Below, one piece after another: positions 42,956 through 53,676 of a stretch of 64,000 bases of DNA. Under the pieces are notes generated by a model, which had not been told where the DNA came from, did not search any database, and saw only the letters and a list, made by a program, of their open reading frames with translations. A program made the position numbers and the translations under genes. The stretch covers positions 371,001 to 435,000 of the forward strand of contig JBBBDQ010000231.1 of NCBI GenBank assembly GCA_037127315.1. Direction: 5' to 3'. Source of the DNA: Ascarosepion bandense. Lineage: Eukaryota; Mollusca; Cephalopoda; Sepiida; Sepiidae. The number at the start of each line of letters is the position of its first letter. The stretch's first letter is position 1.

Positions 42956-43113
42956 CTATACAAGGCCCAGTGGACACTCATGATAGTTGTCTTGTGAGCG
43001 TTAAGAGCAATGGAACCAAGATGTCCACGTCGCAGTCTACCTCGTCAGACTCTCTGCCTCCAAGGGGAGAGAACCCGAAAAGAGACTCAGCCAACGGAAA
43101 GAGTCTGGTCTAA
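42956..43113 (+). CDS. Possible last exon, Ser-rich C-terminus
   Basis: Open frame ending in a TAA at 43111. It is preceded by a pyrimidine-rich tract and 'ctatacaag' that could be a splice acceptor (about 42962), then about 50 codons rich in Ser, Thr, Asp, Lys and Gly (S-T-S-Q-S-T-S-S-D-S-L-P-P-R). The final residues K-S-L-V fit a class I PDZ-binding C-terminus (S-x-Val). This is the most host-like candidate in the window, though no upstream exons are seen here and I cannot name the gene. It may be chance. Confidence 0.3.
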
Positions 43114-43225
43114 GTAAAAAAAAACAAAAACAAAAAAAAAAAAAACACATAATATTCTAACCCTGCTTTATCGGAATTTTTTGCTTGAGCTTACGGGATC
43201 GAGTATCTCACATTAAAGATCATTC

Positions 43226-43426
43226 TTGTGTCACATCCAGCCTCGTGAAGTAAGAACAAAAGAGGCAATTTATGCGGATATATGTAAAAAAATACTAGCT
43301 AAACCTCGTCTTGAAAAACGCAAGGTTATAGCAAGCGGTAAAGCATGCCTCTCGGATTCTGCTACAAACAGCAACAGCTTTTGGGAAGACGCTATCCGAG
43401 TAGATCTTATTAAAAAAAACTACTAA
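43226..43426 (+). CDS. Hypothetical ORF, unknown
   Basis: 66 codons, charged and protein-like (E-A-I-Y-A-D-I-C-K-K-I-L-A-K-P-R-L-E-K-R-K), no ATG at the start, stop at 43424. No family recognised. Confidence 0.2.
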   Translation: MCHIQPREVRTKEAIYADICKKILAKPRLEKRKVIASGKACLSDSATNSNSFWEDAIRVDLIKKNY

Positions 43427-43474
43427 GTGAATGCGAATGCTTCTTTTCAGTTTACGAGGCCTGGTGAATCTTAG

Positions 43475-43795
43475 ATGGTATGGTCAAAACTGAGGGAACT
43501 GGTGAATGTATCTGATCTGAACATTTCCAAGGAAACAGTAAAAAAAAGTTGCGAGAGGTTAGAAAAGTTTCGTCTGAGGGTAGCGTTTCTAAGGTGGAAA
43601 ACAGTACATCACCCACCAAACCAAACACTGCATCTGTCTCTGCCTGAATTTGAACCCTGTTCAAATAGTGTTTTTTTTTTCTGCGCCAACAACTACTACG
43701 CTTCGTGTGCATCTCTTCCTGTAAACACTAAGCAATCATCTTTTGCGGTTGTTCACCATGAAATTGAATTTGTTTTCAGCTTGAATTTTTTGTAA
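43475..43795 (+). CDS. Hypothetical ORF, unknown
   Basis: 106 codons; the first 45 are charged and helix-like (K-L-R-E-L-V-N-V-S-D-L-N-I-S-K-E), the rest irregular with a run of Phe. No recognised domain; the opposite strand is open for 86 codons over much of the same region. Confidence 0.15.
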   Translation: MVWSKLRELVNVSDLNISKETVKKSCERLEKFRLRVAFLRWKTVHHPPNQTLHLSLPEFEPCSNSVFFFCANNYYASCASLPVNTKQSSFAVVHHEIEFVFSLNFL

Positions 43796-44039
43796 CATTT
43801 TTAGGAGACAACAGTCTTTTGTAATTGAAATTTTATTTTTTCAATATTCTAGTATTTTCTGCATGTTTTGTCGGAGCTTTATCTAATTTAATTCCATTAA
43901 TTTTACCACAACTTTTGGTAAATTATGGCAAATCTTTCCACACGGAATCTTTGTTTTCTACTTTAAATCTGTTCATCTTTCTTCTTCTACGTGCCGTGCC
44001 CCTTCAAGACACAATTTTCTCTCCTTTGCAGCTCTTAAT

Positions 44040-44620
44040 AAATTTTATCTTTTTGTTATCTTCCCTAAGCTATGACTCGTCTTTCGTTTACCCAAGCTCC
44101 CTATGTAGGCTATGCCTTGTTTCCTTCTGTTCCTCTTGCCTTCAATCTTTCCTGTAAGTGGAAACATTGCCAAGCCTTCTTTCCACATTATGTTCCGAAA
44201 AGGTTTCGACTGTCTCATCCTGATTTTAAGTATAAGTGTCCTTTTTAGCTACATTTTTTTTAAAACTTCGTCTTTGCTCAAATCGTTCGGTCTATGATAT
44301 TTTCATCATCTGCCTGTACACCCACATTTATCTTGCTTCAAATCTCCTCTTCATCGTTGAGAAGATCATTTACCAGTAGATAGGTGAACAGATATCACGT
44401 AACATTTCAGTACTTTTTTGTTTCTAACAATATTTTTCTTTCTTTTCGTATTCTGCTTATGTTTTTGTCCAATGAGTACCAAGTTTGCCAAGCCATCCTT
44501 CCTCAGTACAATTTTCTTTATTTCTAACAAAATTTCCCCGTTTCTTAATACTTCGCTTAGCTTTTTTAAGGAATCATTCGATATCGAAATACGCCTTTTG
44601 TAAATTCAACTAGAAGTAGT
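44040..44620 (-). pseudogene. RTE-like LINE C-terminal region, heavily decayed
   Basis: Order of worn blocks on the minus strand matches 59.6-59.95 kb: 'aatcattcgatatcg', 'ttaatacttcgcttagc' (L-S-K-x-L-R block), 'ccaagccttctttccacatt' (L-T-G block). No usable frame. Confidence 0.5.
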
Positions 44621-44839
44621 TATTTCTAGTCTTTGAGCTATATTGCTACTTAACAAGCTGAAACAAATTTATTTGGTTCAAATGTTTAAAAAAATCTATC
44701 GAAACAATCAAGAATAGGAATAGTGTTTCAAAACATAACCAGAAAATCCTGTAGCTCTGAAGATTTTTCTCCCATTTCTTCCCAAAACCCTGCTCTGGTA
44801 TCCCCTAGTTGAAGCCTTATCAAATATATCACACGCTAC

Positions 44840-45530
44840 TTTTGCCTGTCTCTTTTTCTCTCTAACCATCCTGTGAGTATCAGATTCTCCAAGCTTTATT
44901 TCCTCATTATGTGTCCCAGAAACTTCAGCTGGCTCTTTCTTCGTTGCTCACGTGTTAGGTCAAAGGTATCCCCAGCATCATTCTGTAGAACCACATTTCA
45001 GTCTTTCTTTCATCGTTGATGAGATTGCCCTGTATAGGAGTACAGATATCACATAAGAGTCCAGTACAATTTTCTTTGTTTCTGCTTAGCTTTCGAAATG
45101 TCTCCTTGATCATGCCAATGCGCCTCCAGATCTTAGTATCACACTTTCCGTCCTCCGGGCTCATTTTGCTGATGATCATGCATTCATTTTTCTTGCTGTT
45201 CATGTTTAGTCCTTTCTTCTCGCTTTCTTTTGATACCTTCTGTAGATGGTCTTGTAGTTTCCTTTCCCTGTCTGCTATCTCCACTATGTTATCTGCTTAT
45301 CTTATATTGCTATGATTGTTATTTTTTGTTTTAGATTGTGGTCGGCAATGACGAATTCTGGCAGGACTTATAGTTCTCTCAGAATTGCCTCACTTATATT
45401 GATTGACTAGATCTTAGTGAGAAGACACTTCCTTGTTTTGCATACTTTTCTATTTATGTATATTTGCAGAATCTTATTTCCTCACCGTATGCAGGCAGTT
45501 TGCTCCCAGTAGAAGTTTTTGATTACAAAG
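44840..45530 (-). pseudogene. RTE-like LINE, RT to C-terminus, decayed
   Basis: Minus-strand frame 45284-44955 encodes D-R-E-R-K-L-Q-D-H-L-Q-K-V, then K-G-L-N-M-N-S-K-K-N-E-C-M, then I-W-R-R-I-G-M-I-K-E-T-F-R-K-L-S, and E-M-W-F-Y-R-M-M-L-G-I. These are the blocks just after the RT catalytic motif and into the C-terminal domain of the copy at 59.5-61 kb. A deletion joins two parts. The A-D-D site is lost. Confidence 0.75.
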
Positions 45531-45589
45531 TCTTAAAAAACGGTGTCTAGGTGATGCAGTGTTATGGTGTTTTGCTACGAGAAATGGAC

Positions 45590-45930
45590 TTTTCCTATCT
45601 TTCTATATATAAATTACCTGCGTGACTTCCAGAGAACAGTTCAAGAGCACTCAAGTTGAGAGCAGTTTAACGAAGCAGTTAACAATAGCAGTTAACGACA
45701 GCTACTAGTCAGGCAGTGTAATAATGCCTTCGGACCTACTTATTTCGACATAACTAAGTATTAATACTTCTTTTGAATATCTTGTTTTTTGTCATACTAA
45801 TGCATTGTTTTGGACCTACCTTCTTGTTCCGTGTTTTACTTCCGGCACAAAACGGTCACTACAACTTTGCGGCAAAGTTTCGACACAACTTCACAACAAA
45901 TTGACGACGAATATCCACAACATGCAGGAT
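45590..45930 (+). mobile_element. LTR-like sequence (LTR family L1), inverted relative to 41.65 kb
   Basis: Same block order as the minus-strand sequence at 41.65-42.05 kb: 'ctatatataaatt' TATA-like, 'ctactagtcaggcagtg', 'ttcggacctacttatttc', 'cactacaactttgcggc', 'acaacaaattgacgacgaat'. The AATAAA is degraded here. The inverted orientation shows these are not the two LTRs of one element. Confidence 0.6.
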
Positions 45931-46385
45931 ACTGTACTGTTTTTTACCCCAGATCATGTCAGAATATATTTTATACGCTGTGTTATGCAGAAAAGCTAGG
46001 TGCAAGCCAAACTTGTTTGGTAGCTTCAAAATCACCGAGTGTAGACCAATATGATTTGCCTAGCTGCACCTTGATACATACGTGCAAAAAAATTGTATAA
46101 CAGTTATAAATATATAAAACCCACTCCAGAGGTAAGAGATGTCTTTTAAATCGACTCTTATAATGCATGGTGCACGTTCGAAAAGGTTCCACCGGGCCAC
46201 ACACGCACACGTTGGATGATGGTTATTGATGGAGACTAAAGCTGAATATAAGGCAGTGCTACAAATGAGTTATCAACTCACGAATTCTCATTCATTTCTT
46301 CGAGTATATTGCATTATATTAACTAATGGCCAACATTAACTAGACGGCAAAGTGGTTTCTCGTAATTGCATCTGGTGTGTTATTT
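45931..46385. other. No recognisable feature
   Basis: Short ORFs (45810-46100 plus, 45983-46210 minus) overlap and show no signature. Confidence 0.3.
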
Positions 46386-46389
46386 TAAA

Positions 46390-46788
46390 CGAACTAAATT
46401 TCAAGTAGCGGTTCAGAGAAATGTTTCCGTTTCATACCTGCCAAATGCTTCTGCCGAATTCCCAGTCACCTCTGTTTACATTGTTTCCATGTAAATCACC
46501 CATTTTCCCGTGTACTACCGATTTTCCGAGCATGTCAGATGAATAACTCTTTATTCGGGCAAAATAGATTAAATTTCATGCGATTACTAAACTAATTTCC
46601 AGAGAGACTACAGGTGGTGGTGTATCTACTTAATAAAAGGCTATAGTAATTTAAGAAGCTATAGAGACGTGGGAAATGTGTTATTACAGTAAAAGAAGTG
46701 TATTATTTAACGGTTATTCCATGACCTCTACTGATCCGACAGAGTGGATATGCCGGATATTTTACTGAGAAATCATTATTCTGTAACC

Positions 46789-46792
<4 letters not shown>
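46390..46792. repeat. Composite repeat, unit A copy 1
   Basis: About 400 bp, repeated at 47007-47417 with roughly 85-90% agreement by eye (shared 'gcttctgccgaattcccagt', 'accgattttccgagca', 'tttaacggttattcc', 'ctgtaaccgaat'). Both copies end in 'ctgtaaccgaat' followed by a simple repeat. Confidence 0.9.

Positions 46793-46821
<29 letters not shown>
46793..46821. repeat. (AT)n microsatellite
   Basis: AT run between units A and B. Confidence 0.95.
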
Positions 46822-46822
<1 letters not shown>

Positions 46823-46825
<3 letters not shown>

Positions 46826-47000
46826 TCATTTGTAAACAAGTTATTATACAACCCAGGTTTCTACCTTTTGGTGACTTCAGGCGATTTACAATAAAAGATA
46901 TTATCGTTATTTTTTAGACGCTAACATAACAGGGAACTTTTATGAACGCACAAATTTCAAAATTGGGAGAAGTTGCTTAAAGGCCTTAAAAAATAATTAG
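46823..47000. repeat. Composite repeat, unit B copy 1
   Basis: 'caacccaggtttctacctt', 'cttcaggcgatttacaataa', 'acgctaacataacaggga' and 'gcttaaaggcctt'; repeated at 47920-48085. Confidence 0.85.
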
Positions 47001-47006
47001 AATAAA

Positions 47007-47417
47007 GGAACTAAATTTCGAGTAGAGTTTCAGAGAAAAGTCTTAGTTTCATTGCATACTAAGTGCTTCTGCCGAATTCCCAGTCACCTCTGTTTACATT
47101 GTCTCCACTTAAGTCACCCATTTTCCTCTGTATTACCGATTTTCCGAGCATATCAGATGGATCGTTAACTCTTTATTCGTGCAGAATAGATTAAATTCCA
47201 TGCGATTACGAAACTAATTTCCAGAGTGGCCACAGGTGGTGCTTTATCTGCTTGATAAAACGTTATAGCACTTTATGAAGCTGTAGAGACGTGGGAATTG
47301 TGTTCTTAGAACAAAAGAATTGTATCATTTAACGGTTATTCCGTGACCTCTGCTGATCCTTCATAGTGGATAAACCAGAAATTTTGCTCAGAGAACATTG
47401 TGCTGTAACCGAATCTA
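47007..47417. repeat. Composite repeat, unit A copy 2
   Basis: Second copy of unit A, offset about 615 bp. Here the final 'ctgtaaccgaat' is followed by a (CTAT)n run (47418-47455) where copy 1 has (AT)n. Confidence 0.9.
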
Positions 47418-47920
47418 TCTATCTATCTATCCTTCTATTTATCTATTAACATTCTTATCGTGCACGATAAAAATATTATTATCATAATACCAAAAAGATA
47501 AAAGATTAGTATTTACAAAATGAATATATCAATAATCTCCGTTAGAAATAATATAAAAAGCTAACAATTCAATTCTTCTAGAAAAAATACGGTCCCTAAA
47601 TTTACTGTCATGTATTTGAGAATGGCCAACTATAAGTTCAGTCCAAGGTCATCATATCGCCTGGGATTGAAACGCAGCCTCCCTTAATAACCACCACTGT
47701 ATATCTAAGCCCCTCGCCTAGATAATTTTCCCTGTCATCTCATGAATCTTTTTTTTCTGGAGAAACTTAATCTATTCAATTTTTGTGAAGAATCTGGTCT
47801 GAAGAGCGGTCAATAAGAGCGCCGCGAAATAAGCTATTATCAGTGGATTTATAAAGGCATCCAGTTTATATATATATATAAATATATATGAATTATATAT
47901 GTGTATATATATATATATAA
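47418..47920. other. (CTAT)n then unassigned sequence and imperfect AT run
   Basis: A short (CTAT)n run to about 47455, about 400 bp of AT-rich sequence without a gene, and an imperfect AT microsatellite at 47869-47918 that precedes unit B copy 2. Confidence 0.5.
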
Positions 47921-48085
47921 TTTGTAAAAGAGTTATTATGCAACCCAGTTTTCTACCTTTTAGTGTCTTCAGGCAATTTGCAATAACAGATTTTATCGTT
48001 TTTTTTAAAACGCTCAAGTAACAGGGATCTTTTATGAACACGCAAATTTCCAAACTAGGAGTAGGTGCTTAAAGGTCTCACAACA
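47920..48085. repeat. Composite repeat, unit B copy 2
   Basis: Matches 46823-47000 ('caacccagttttctacctt', 'cttcaggcaatttgcaataa', 'acgctcaagtaacagggat'), again preceded by an AT run. Confidence 0.85.
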
Positions 48086-48262
48086 TTAGGATCATACAAT
48101 CATGAATAAAAATGTTCTAAGTGTGAAAGGATATGAAAAAAATCTATTAAGAAGAGAGAACATTAAAAGAACAGTCTAAGAAGCACAAATAACCTCTGCC
48201 TCTCACGCCTGAAAAATACGGACACATATTTAGTTATATTTAATTAGTCTACTACACGAAAA

Positions 48263-48531
48263 ATCAGATAGCCGAGTTCAAATTCCAGTTGAATTCGTTG
48301 CATTCAATTATGGGCAAATATAATTAGCATAATTTTTAACCCGTCTCTCTTCCTCCAGCCATGGGTTAAATAGCAGGACAGATTAGGTTCTATAATCTTG
48401 GCTGGAAATCAGTCTACCACAGAAAGTAATGGCAATCGACTGCTGGAAAATCTTCTGCTCAGTTAGTCATGTTTCGAAAGAGACATGATCGCCCAAGCGT
48501 GTATCAAGTATAGCACTTAACTGACTGACTG
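48263..48531 (+). mobile_element. tRNA-derived SINE (family A), head truncated
   Basis: Starts near the B-box region ('gagttcaaattccagttgaa'), retains 'ccatgggttaaatagcagga', 'gtctaccacagaaagtaatg' and the full 3' part with 'gagacatgatcgcccaagcg' and 'cttaactgactgact'. Confidence 0.9.
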
Positions 48532-48879
48532 CAGATGTAAATAGTAAAGATAATAGCAATATTAGGCATTTCTCTATGAAGAAGCACTTCGCATTCACTT
48601 ACCGAGATGTCAATATTGTTTTCTGTAATTTTTTAAAAAATAATTCTCTTAAACGACGTTTACCTTTTAAGAAAAACAAGTTTCTCAATTCCAGTAGATG
48701 TCATCGCTCTTTCCAGTCTTAATGAGGAATACTTTCATCACATTCAGTTTGAAGTGTTGTGGAATGTTAACATGTTTAATCAACATGTAAACATTTCACA
48801 TTGTTTTCACTTCGAGTTACATCTGCAATGTATTTTATATAGAGATAATGAGAATTTTGTAATAGTAATTACCTTTACA

Positions 48880-51720
48880 AATTATGCATTGTCGATTATT
48901 TTCTGTTATTTAATATTTATACAAATATTAAAAGCATCAAAACAACAAAAATAGCAATTAAGTTTAGCATATTTGAAGGTTATTTAATATATGGCAATTG
49001 TTTCAAAGGCGCCAGCAACAACAATGATATAATTCTTTTTTGAATATTTGACGATAATTTTCTTTTATTTAATATATAGACAGGTTTTCTCAAAGGCATA
49101 AAAAATAACAAATATAATAATTATTATTGAATATTTAACGAAAATTATGTAGAATTTAATATTTAATGATTGTTTTAAAGCCGCCCACAACAACATTTAT
49201 TTTTGAATATTTGCCAATAATTTTCTGTTTTTTAATATTTAGACAACTTATTTATATTTCTGAGATGAGATATTATTTACATTATTTATATTGTTCTGGT
49301 TGTTGTCCTCATCTTTATGGCCATATTTAGAACCTATGGATCGTTGTAGGCTCGAGCCTTTTTTCAGATTTTTGAAGTTTCGAACCGACATTATAATACC
49401 CCAGTGATCGGAATAAGGGGTTCGGTTCGAAATTTCAAGCATCTCAAAAAGACTGAAGCCCACAACAATTGAAAGGTTGTGAATATGACAATAAAGGTGA
49501 GGACAACTGTCCGAACAATGTAAATAATTTCAACAATTGTCTGAAAGGCTTCTGCAGCAAAAATACAATAATTATGTTTTTAATATTTGAAGATTAATTA
49601 TCTAGACAGTGGTGTCAAAGGTACCAGTAACAACAAAAATAACAAGTAATTTTTTAAATATTTCATCATAATTTTCTATTTTATTTTCTAGAAAAGTTTC
49701 AATGGCTTCAGCAACAAGAAAACTAAAATATTACATTTTGAATATTTAACGATATTACCGTCAATAAATTTGAACACGGCTTTTCGATTCCTTTATCTAA
49801 ACAGCTATCCATTATTTCACCTCACCTCCTTCAAATACGTCTACAATTAAGATACAAAATTCCCTTTTAATATTTGAGGGCAATTTTCAATAATCTTATT
49901 TGTAGACAACTGTTTTAGAGCCATCAGAAACAACATAAAGTACTTTTAGAATATTTCACGATATTCTTATTTCAATTAATTGATTTCAAAGTAACAACAT
50001 CACAAATAATAACTTTTTTGAATATTAGACGACAATTTTCTATTATTTAATATGTCCGCACTTGTTTTAAATGCAGCAACAACAAAACAATAATTATTTT
50101 TAAATAGATAATAATTTTCGACAATTAGTTATTTAGATAATTTTTCAAAAACCGTCAACAAAAAAAAATTCAAATAATATTTTTTTAATATTTTATCATA
50201 ATTTCCCTTATTTTTTATTTAGACAAACGTTTCAAAGGAGTCAACAACAAAAGAGTAATAATAAATACTCACTGAATATTTAAATGTAATTTTCTAATTT
50301 GTAATATTTAAACAATTTTTCAAATCCTGCAACAATATCAAAATAATAATTACTTTTCAATATTTGACTACTATTTCCTATAATTTATTATTTAGAAAAT
50401 TGTTTAAAAGAAATCAAGAGTAAAAAGATATATCTTATTTTCAGAATATCTGACGAAATTTTTTTTACTTCATATATAGACAAGAGTCAACTAAAGTAAA
50501 AATGAAATGTTATTTTTAGAATAAATAATGATTACTTTCGATTAATGAATATTTCGACAACAATTTGTAATACGACAACAGCAACAAAAATAATTGTCAC
50601 TTTTTTAATGCTTGATGATGATTTATAATATTTAATATTTAGTAATTTGGATTAAAAGGGGTGAATAGCAACAAAAATAAAATATTATTTCTTAAATAAC
50701 TGACGATTATTTTCTATCATTGAATTGTTTCAGAGGCTTCAAAACAAAGAAAATAATAATTACTTTCAATTACATCTGTTTCTATGGCAAAAACAACCAT
50801 AAAAATAATTTTCTTTGTGATATTTGACGGAAATTTTATTCTATTTAATATATGCAAACTTGTTTCAATAGCTCCAACAACAAAAGTAATAATTTATTTT
50901 TGAATAACTGACGATAATTTTTTATTAATTTAGACAATTGTCTTAATGGATTAAAAAAACAAAAAGTAAAATCACTTCTTGAATATTATTTTCTTTTCTT
51001 TTTTTTGTATGTAGCATTTATATCAAGGAGTCAACAAGTACTATTACTTTTAGAATATGTGACGATAAATTTTTATTATTTATAGCCAATTGTTTCAAGA
51101 ATTATAACATATTACTTTTGATGTTAAATTTCTATCATTGAATATTTATACAGTTGTTTCATTGGCGTCAGCAACAACAAAAATGATAATCATTTTTAAA
51201 TATTTTATGACAATTTTCCATTATTGATTGTTTATACAACTGTCTAAATAGCCTCAACAAAAACGTTAATTTTCTTTATTTAATTAGATAAAACTTTTTA
51301 AATGCCGTCAACAACAACAAAATACAACATTACGTTTTAGATATTTGAGCACAATTTTCTATTATTTAATATTTTGTTATTTTTCAAAGGCTTCATCAAC
51401 AACAAAAACAAAAATTACTTTTTGAATATTTGATGGTAATTTTCTATAAGTGAATAATTTAGAGAATTATTTCAAAGGAGTCTACGACAACAAAATAATA
51501 ATTACGTTTTTAATATTTAACGGTAATTTTCTATTATTTAATGTTAGGCAATTGTTTTAAAAACCTCATCCGCAACAAAACTAATAGATAACTTTTAATA
51601 TTTGATGATGATTTCTATTATTTAATATTTAGTCTATGTTTAATGCCATCTACATCATTAAAAATAATAATTACTGTTTGAATATTTGGACGATTATTTT
51701 ATATTTCTTTTATTATATAT
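48880..51720. repeat. Degenerate AT-rich satellite-like array, ~75-100 bp units
   Basis: About 2.8 kb in which four words recur in fixed order dozens of times: 'gaatatttgacgataatttt', then 'attatttaatatttagacaa', then 'ttgtttcaaaggcgtca', then 'caacaacaaaaataataatt'. Spacing between successive first words is about 75-100 bp (for example about 49038, 49130, 49204, then 49945, 50013). By rough count there are 30 or so units, individually very diverged with many indels. No coding potential. Order and orientation are constant, so it is one old tandem array and not dispersed copies. Confidence 0.8.
49250..49520. repeat. Imperfect foldback inside the satellite
   Basis: Arms about 49275-49390 and 49415-49520 are reverse complements with mismatches ('gaagtttcgaaccga' versus 'tcggttcgaaatttc'; 'tgttgtcctcatcttta' versus 'taaaggtgaggacaac'). 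It interrupts the array, so it is probably an inserted foldback element. Confidence 0.7.
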
Positions 51721-52980
51721 TGTTTTAATGTTCATATTTTTATTATTTAACCAGTTGAAAACAAATAATTGTTTTCTTTGATATCTATCCGTTTAATCCA
51801 CGTTCAATATCCGAAAAAATAAAAACCTTAGTTCTTTAGTTGTCTGTGGCAGTCGCTGATGCTGAACATGTTGACACGCTTGGCCGAATGCAAGTGTTAT
51901 CTGCTGAACGAGTAGTAACATATCCATGGCGGTGATGACATGGCATCGTTGGGCGGATAGCTCTCTACATTGAAGTCATCGGCTATGTCACCGGGGAGAT
52001 TCCCCGATGGGTGGACATTGACTGCGGTCTGACTCGAAAAAGAATGGGCTGCACCAGACCTACTTTGCTGAGATACTATATGATTGACTATCTACCGAGA
52101 CATATAAAGGCAACCGGTCATCTCTGCAGCTAACCCATCGACCATACAATCATAACAGGTTATGGAATTGATAATAAGGATGATGATAGACTGAATTGTG
52201 TTAATATGACAGTTATTACGAAGATTAAATTAAAGAAAAAGGCTAAAATAATATAGTCGGAGAGCAGTTGCAGAGCATTAATACGCTCACGTTGCTAGCA
52301 GAAATGTTTTAACAAAGGCAGGTGGGTTTTGCTGTCAACTAAAGGAGATAAGTTAAGAATCTAAGTGTTGACAGCACGATAATTGAAAATCTGTATAGAA
52401 GGAAAGATGGAAGAAAAAGGATAAAAGGGATAAAGAAAATAACTGAAGCCTTACGCTATGCTATCATTTCTATTAATTCCCTCTACATTGGCTGATATTT
52501 CAGATCTTAGGCTATCATGCCTCTTCACAAATTTTATCAGTTGCAACTCTAAGCAAATATTTATTCCCTTACTAAAAATCACAGTTTCTCTTCTGCCTTT
52601 TCATTTAACTTATTTCTGGCTATGATGATAAACTAGATCCGACAGCAGGGCCTCTGATTACGAGATTAGAGGTTTTGATGAGCGTGTGACTGGTTTTTAA
52701 TTGCTGCTGTTCCTAGGTCTAGCCTGATCTAAGATGGTAGCAACTGTTATAAGAAAATATTTAAACCCACACAAAAAAAAAACGCTATGAAAATATAAGC
52801 ATAGATACAATATAATTTTATATAATGAGGTACCAACAATACATACATTTTCTGCGCGTCCAAATCTGCTTTGCAAAAGCACTTTCGAATTCCCTGATGA
52901 ATTACAAGACATTCTTCAGACCTGAAGAGAACCCTGGTATATCAACTTATGTGTTTATGTGTTCATATCTATCATTGGGC
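51721..52980. other. Unassigned; GC-richer block 51830-52165
   Basis: Right after the array is a block of about 330 bp of clearly higher GC ('gtggcagtcgctgatgctg', 'caccggggagattccccg') without stops in obvious frames or a recognised family. The rest is AT-rich with a weak 71-codon minus-strand ORF (52697-52912). Confidence 0.35.
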
Positions 52981-52983
52981 ACC

Positions 52984-53105
52984 TCGGCGTGGTGTAATCG
53001 TTAACAAGCTTGTCTCGTTAGGACCAGTAAAAACTGAGTAGTGTGTTCGACCATCACTGGGTGTCCCATACATTCGGTCTTGTGCCACATCTAAGCGACG
53101 CTTAG
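52984..53105 (+). mobile_element. tRNA-like SINE head, third family
   Basis: A tRNA-like head: 'ggcgtggtgtaatcgttaac' (A-box-like) and 'gtgttcgaccatc' (B-box-like) about 50 bp later. Unlike families A and B; only one copy seen here, and its 3' extent is uncertain. Confidence 0.45.
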
Positions 53106-53186
53106 AAAATCACTTATTATTACAAAACATTATTTTTAGTAGGAACACGTGTTTGAGTTGAGATCCGTGTTTGTTATTTTGATTTT

Positions 53187-53375
53187 TTAATAAAACTGAC
53201 AGGGGAAAGCTACGGATAACATATTTGAAGGACCTAATTAGGTGGATGACAGAACGAGAATTGCACGTTGTAACAGGAGAAGGCGTGCTCAGAGCCACCA
53301 AGGACAGGGATACGTGGAAAGCCATGATCGCCTACGTTCTGAAGAGACAGTGCACATAGAAGAAGAAGAATACCG
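53187..53375 (+). pseudogene. RTE-like LINE 3' end with (GAA)n
   Basis: Encodes R-I-T-Y-L-K-D-L-I-R-W-M-T-E-R, then R-A-T-K-D-R-D-T-W-K-A-M-I-A-Y-V-L-K and a TAG, followed by a short (GAA)n at 53358-53370. It matches the last 60 codons of the 9.6 kb copy, so only about 190 bp of the element was inserted. Confidence 0.85.
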
Positions 53376-53556
53376 TACATCCAAATGTGCATTCTTTAAA
53401 AAGATAAGTGAGCTTTGCGTTATCAAGATGTTCCTCCTGTGGCCAAAGGGGTCACGACACACCTCGACTATAAGAATGGTTTCCCCCATAGTAGAAGAGA
53501 TAGTTTTGATACCTGTCCGAGGACAGACTTTGCTTTATTAAGACTTCCTGATCTAG

Positions 53557-53675
53557 GGTTTACAGTCATATCACGCTGTAATACCAGTTCTCGTACGATC
53601 ACCGAAGTATAGAAATGCTGAACCTGGTCAGTAACAAGTTATGTGATCGCTTGGAAATATCGGGTATTGCAGTCT
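53557..53675 (+). pseudogene. 5S rRNA-derived sequence, second copy
   Basis: Matches animal 5S rRNA and the first copy at 30.2 kb: 'tttacagtcatatcacgctg', 'ccagttctcgtacgatcacc', 'cctggtcagtaacaag', 'gatcgcttggaaatatcggg', 'tattgcagtctt'. Diverged independently of the first copy. Runs into a family A SINE at the same relative position. Confidence 0.75.
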
Positions 53676-53676
53676 T

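Noticed and set aside
41650..45930. A single intact LTR retrotransposon bounded by the two L1 sequences
   Set aside because: The two copies are in opposite orientation and the DNA between holds decayed RTE LINEs and no gag-pol of the family.
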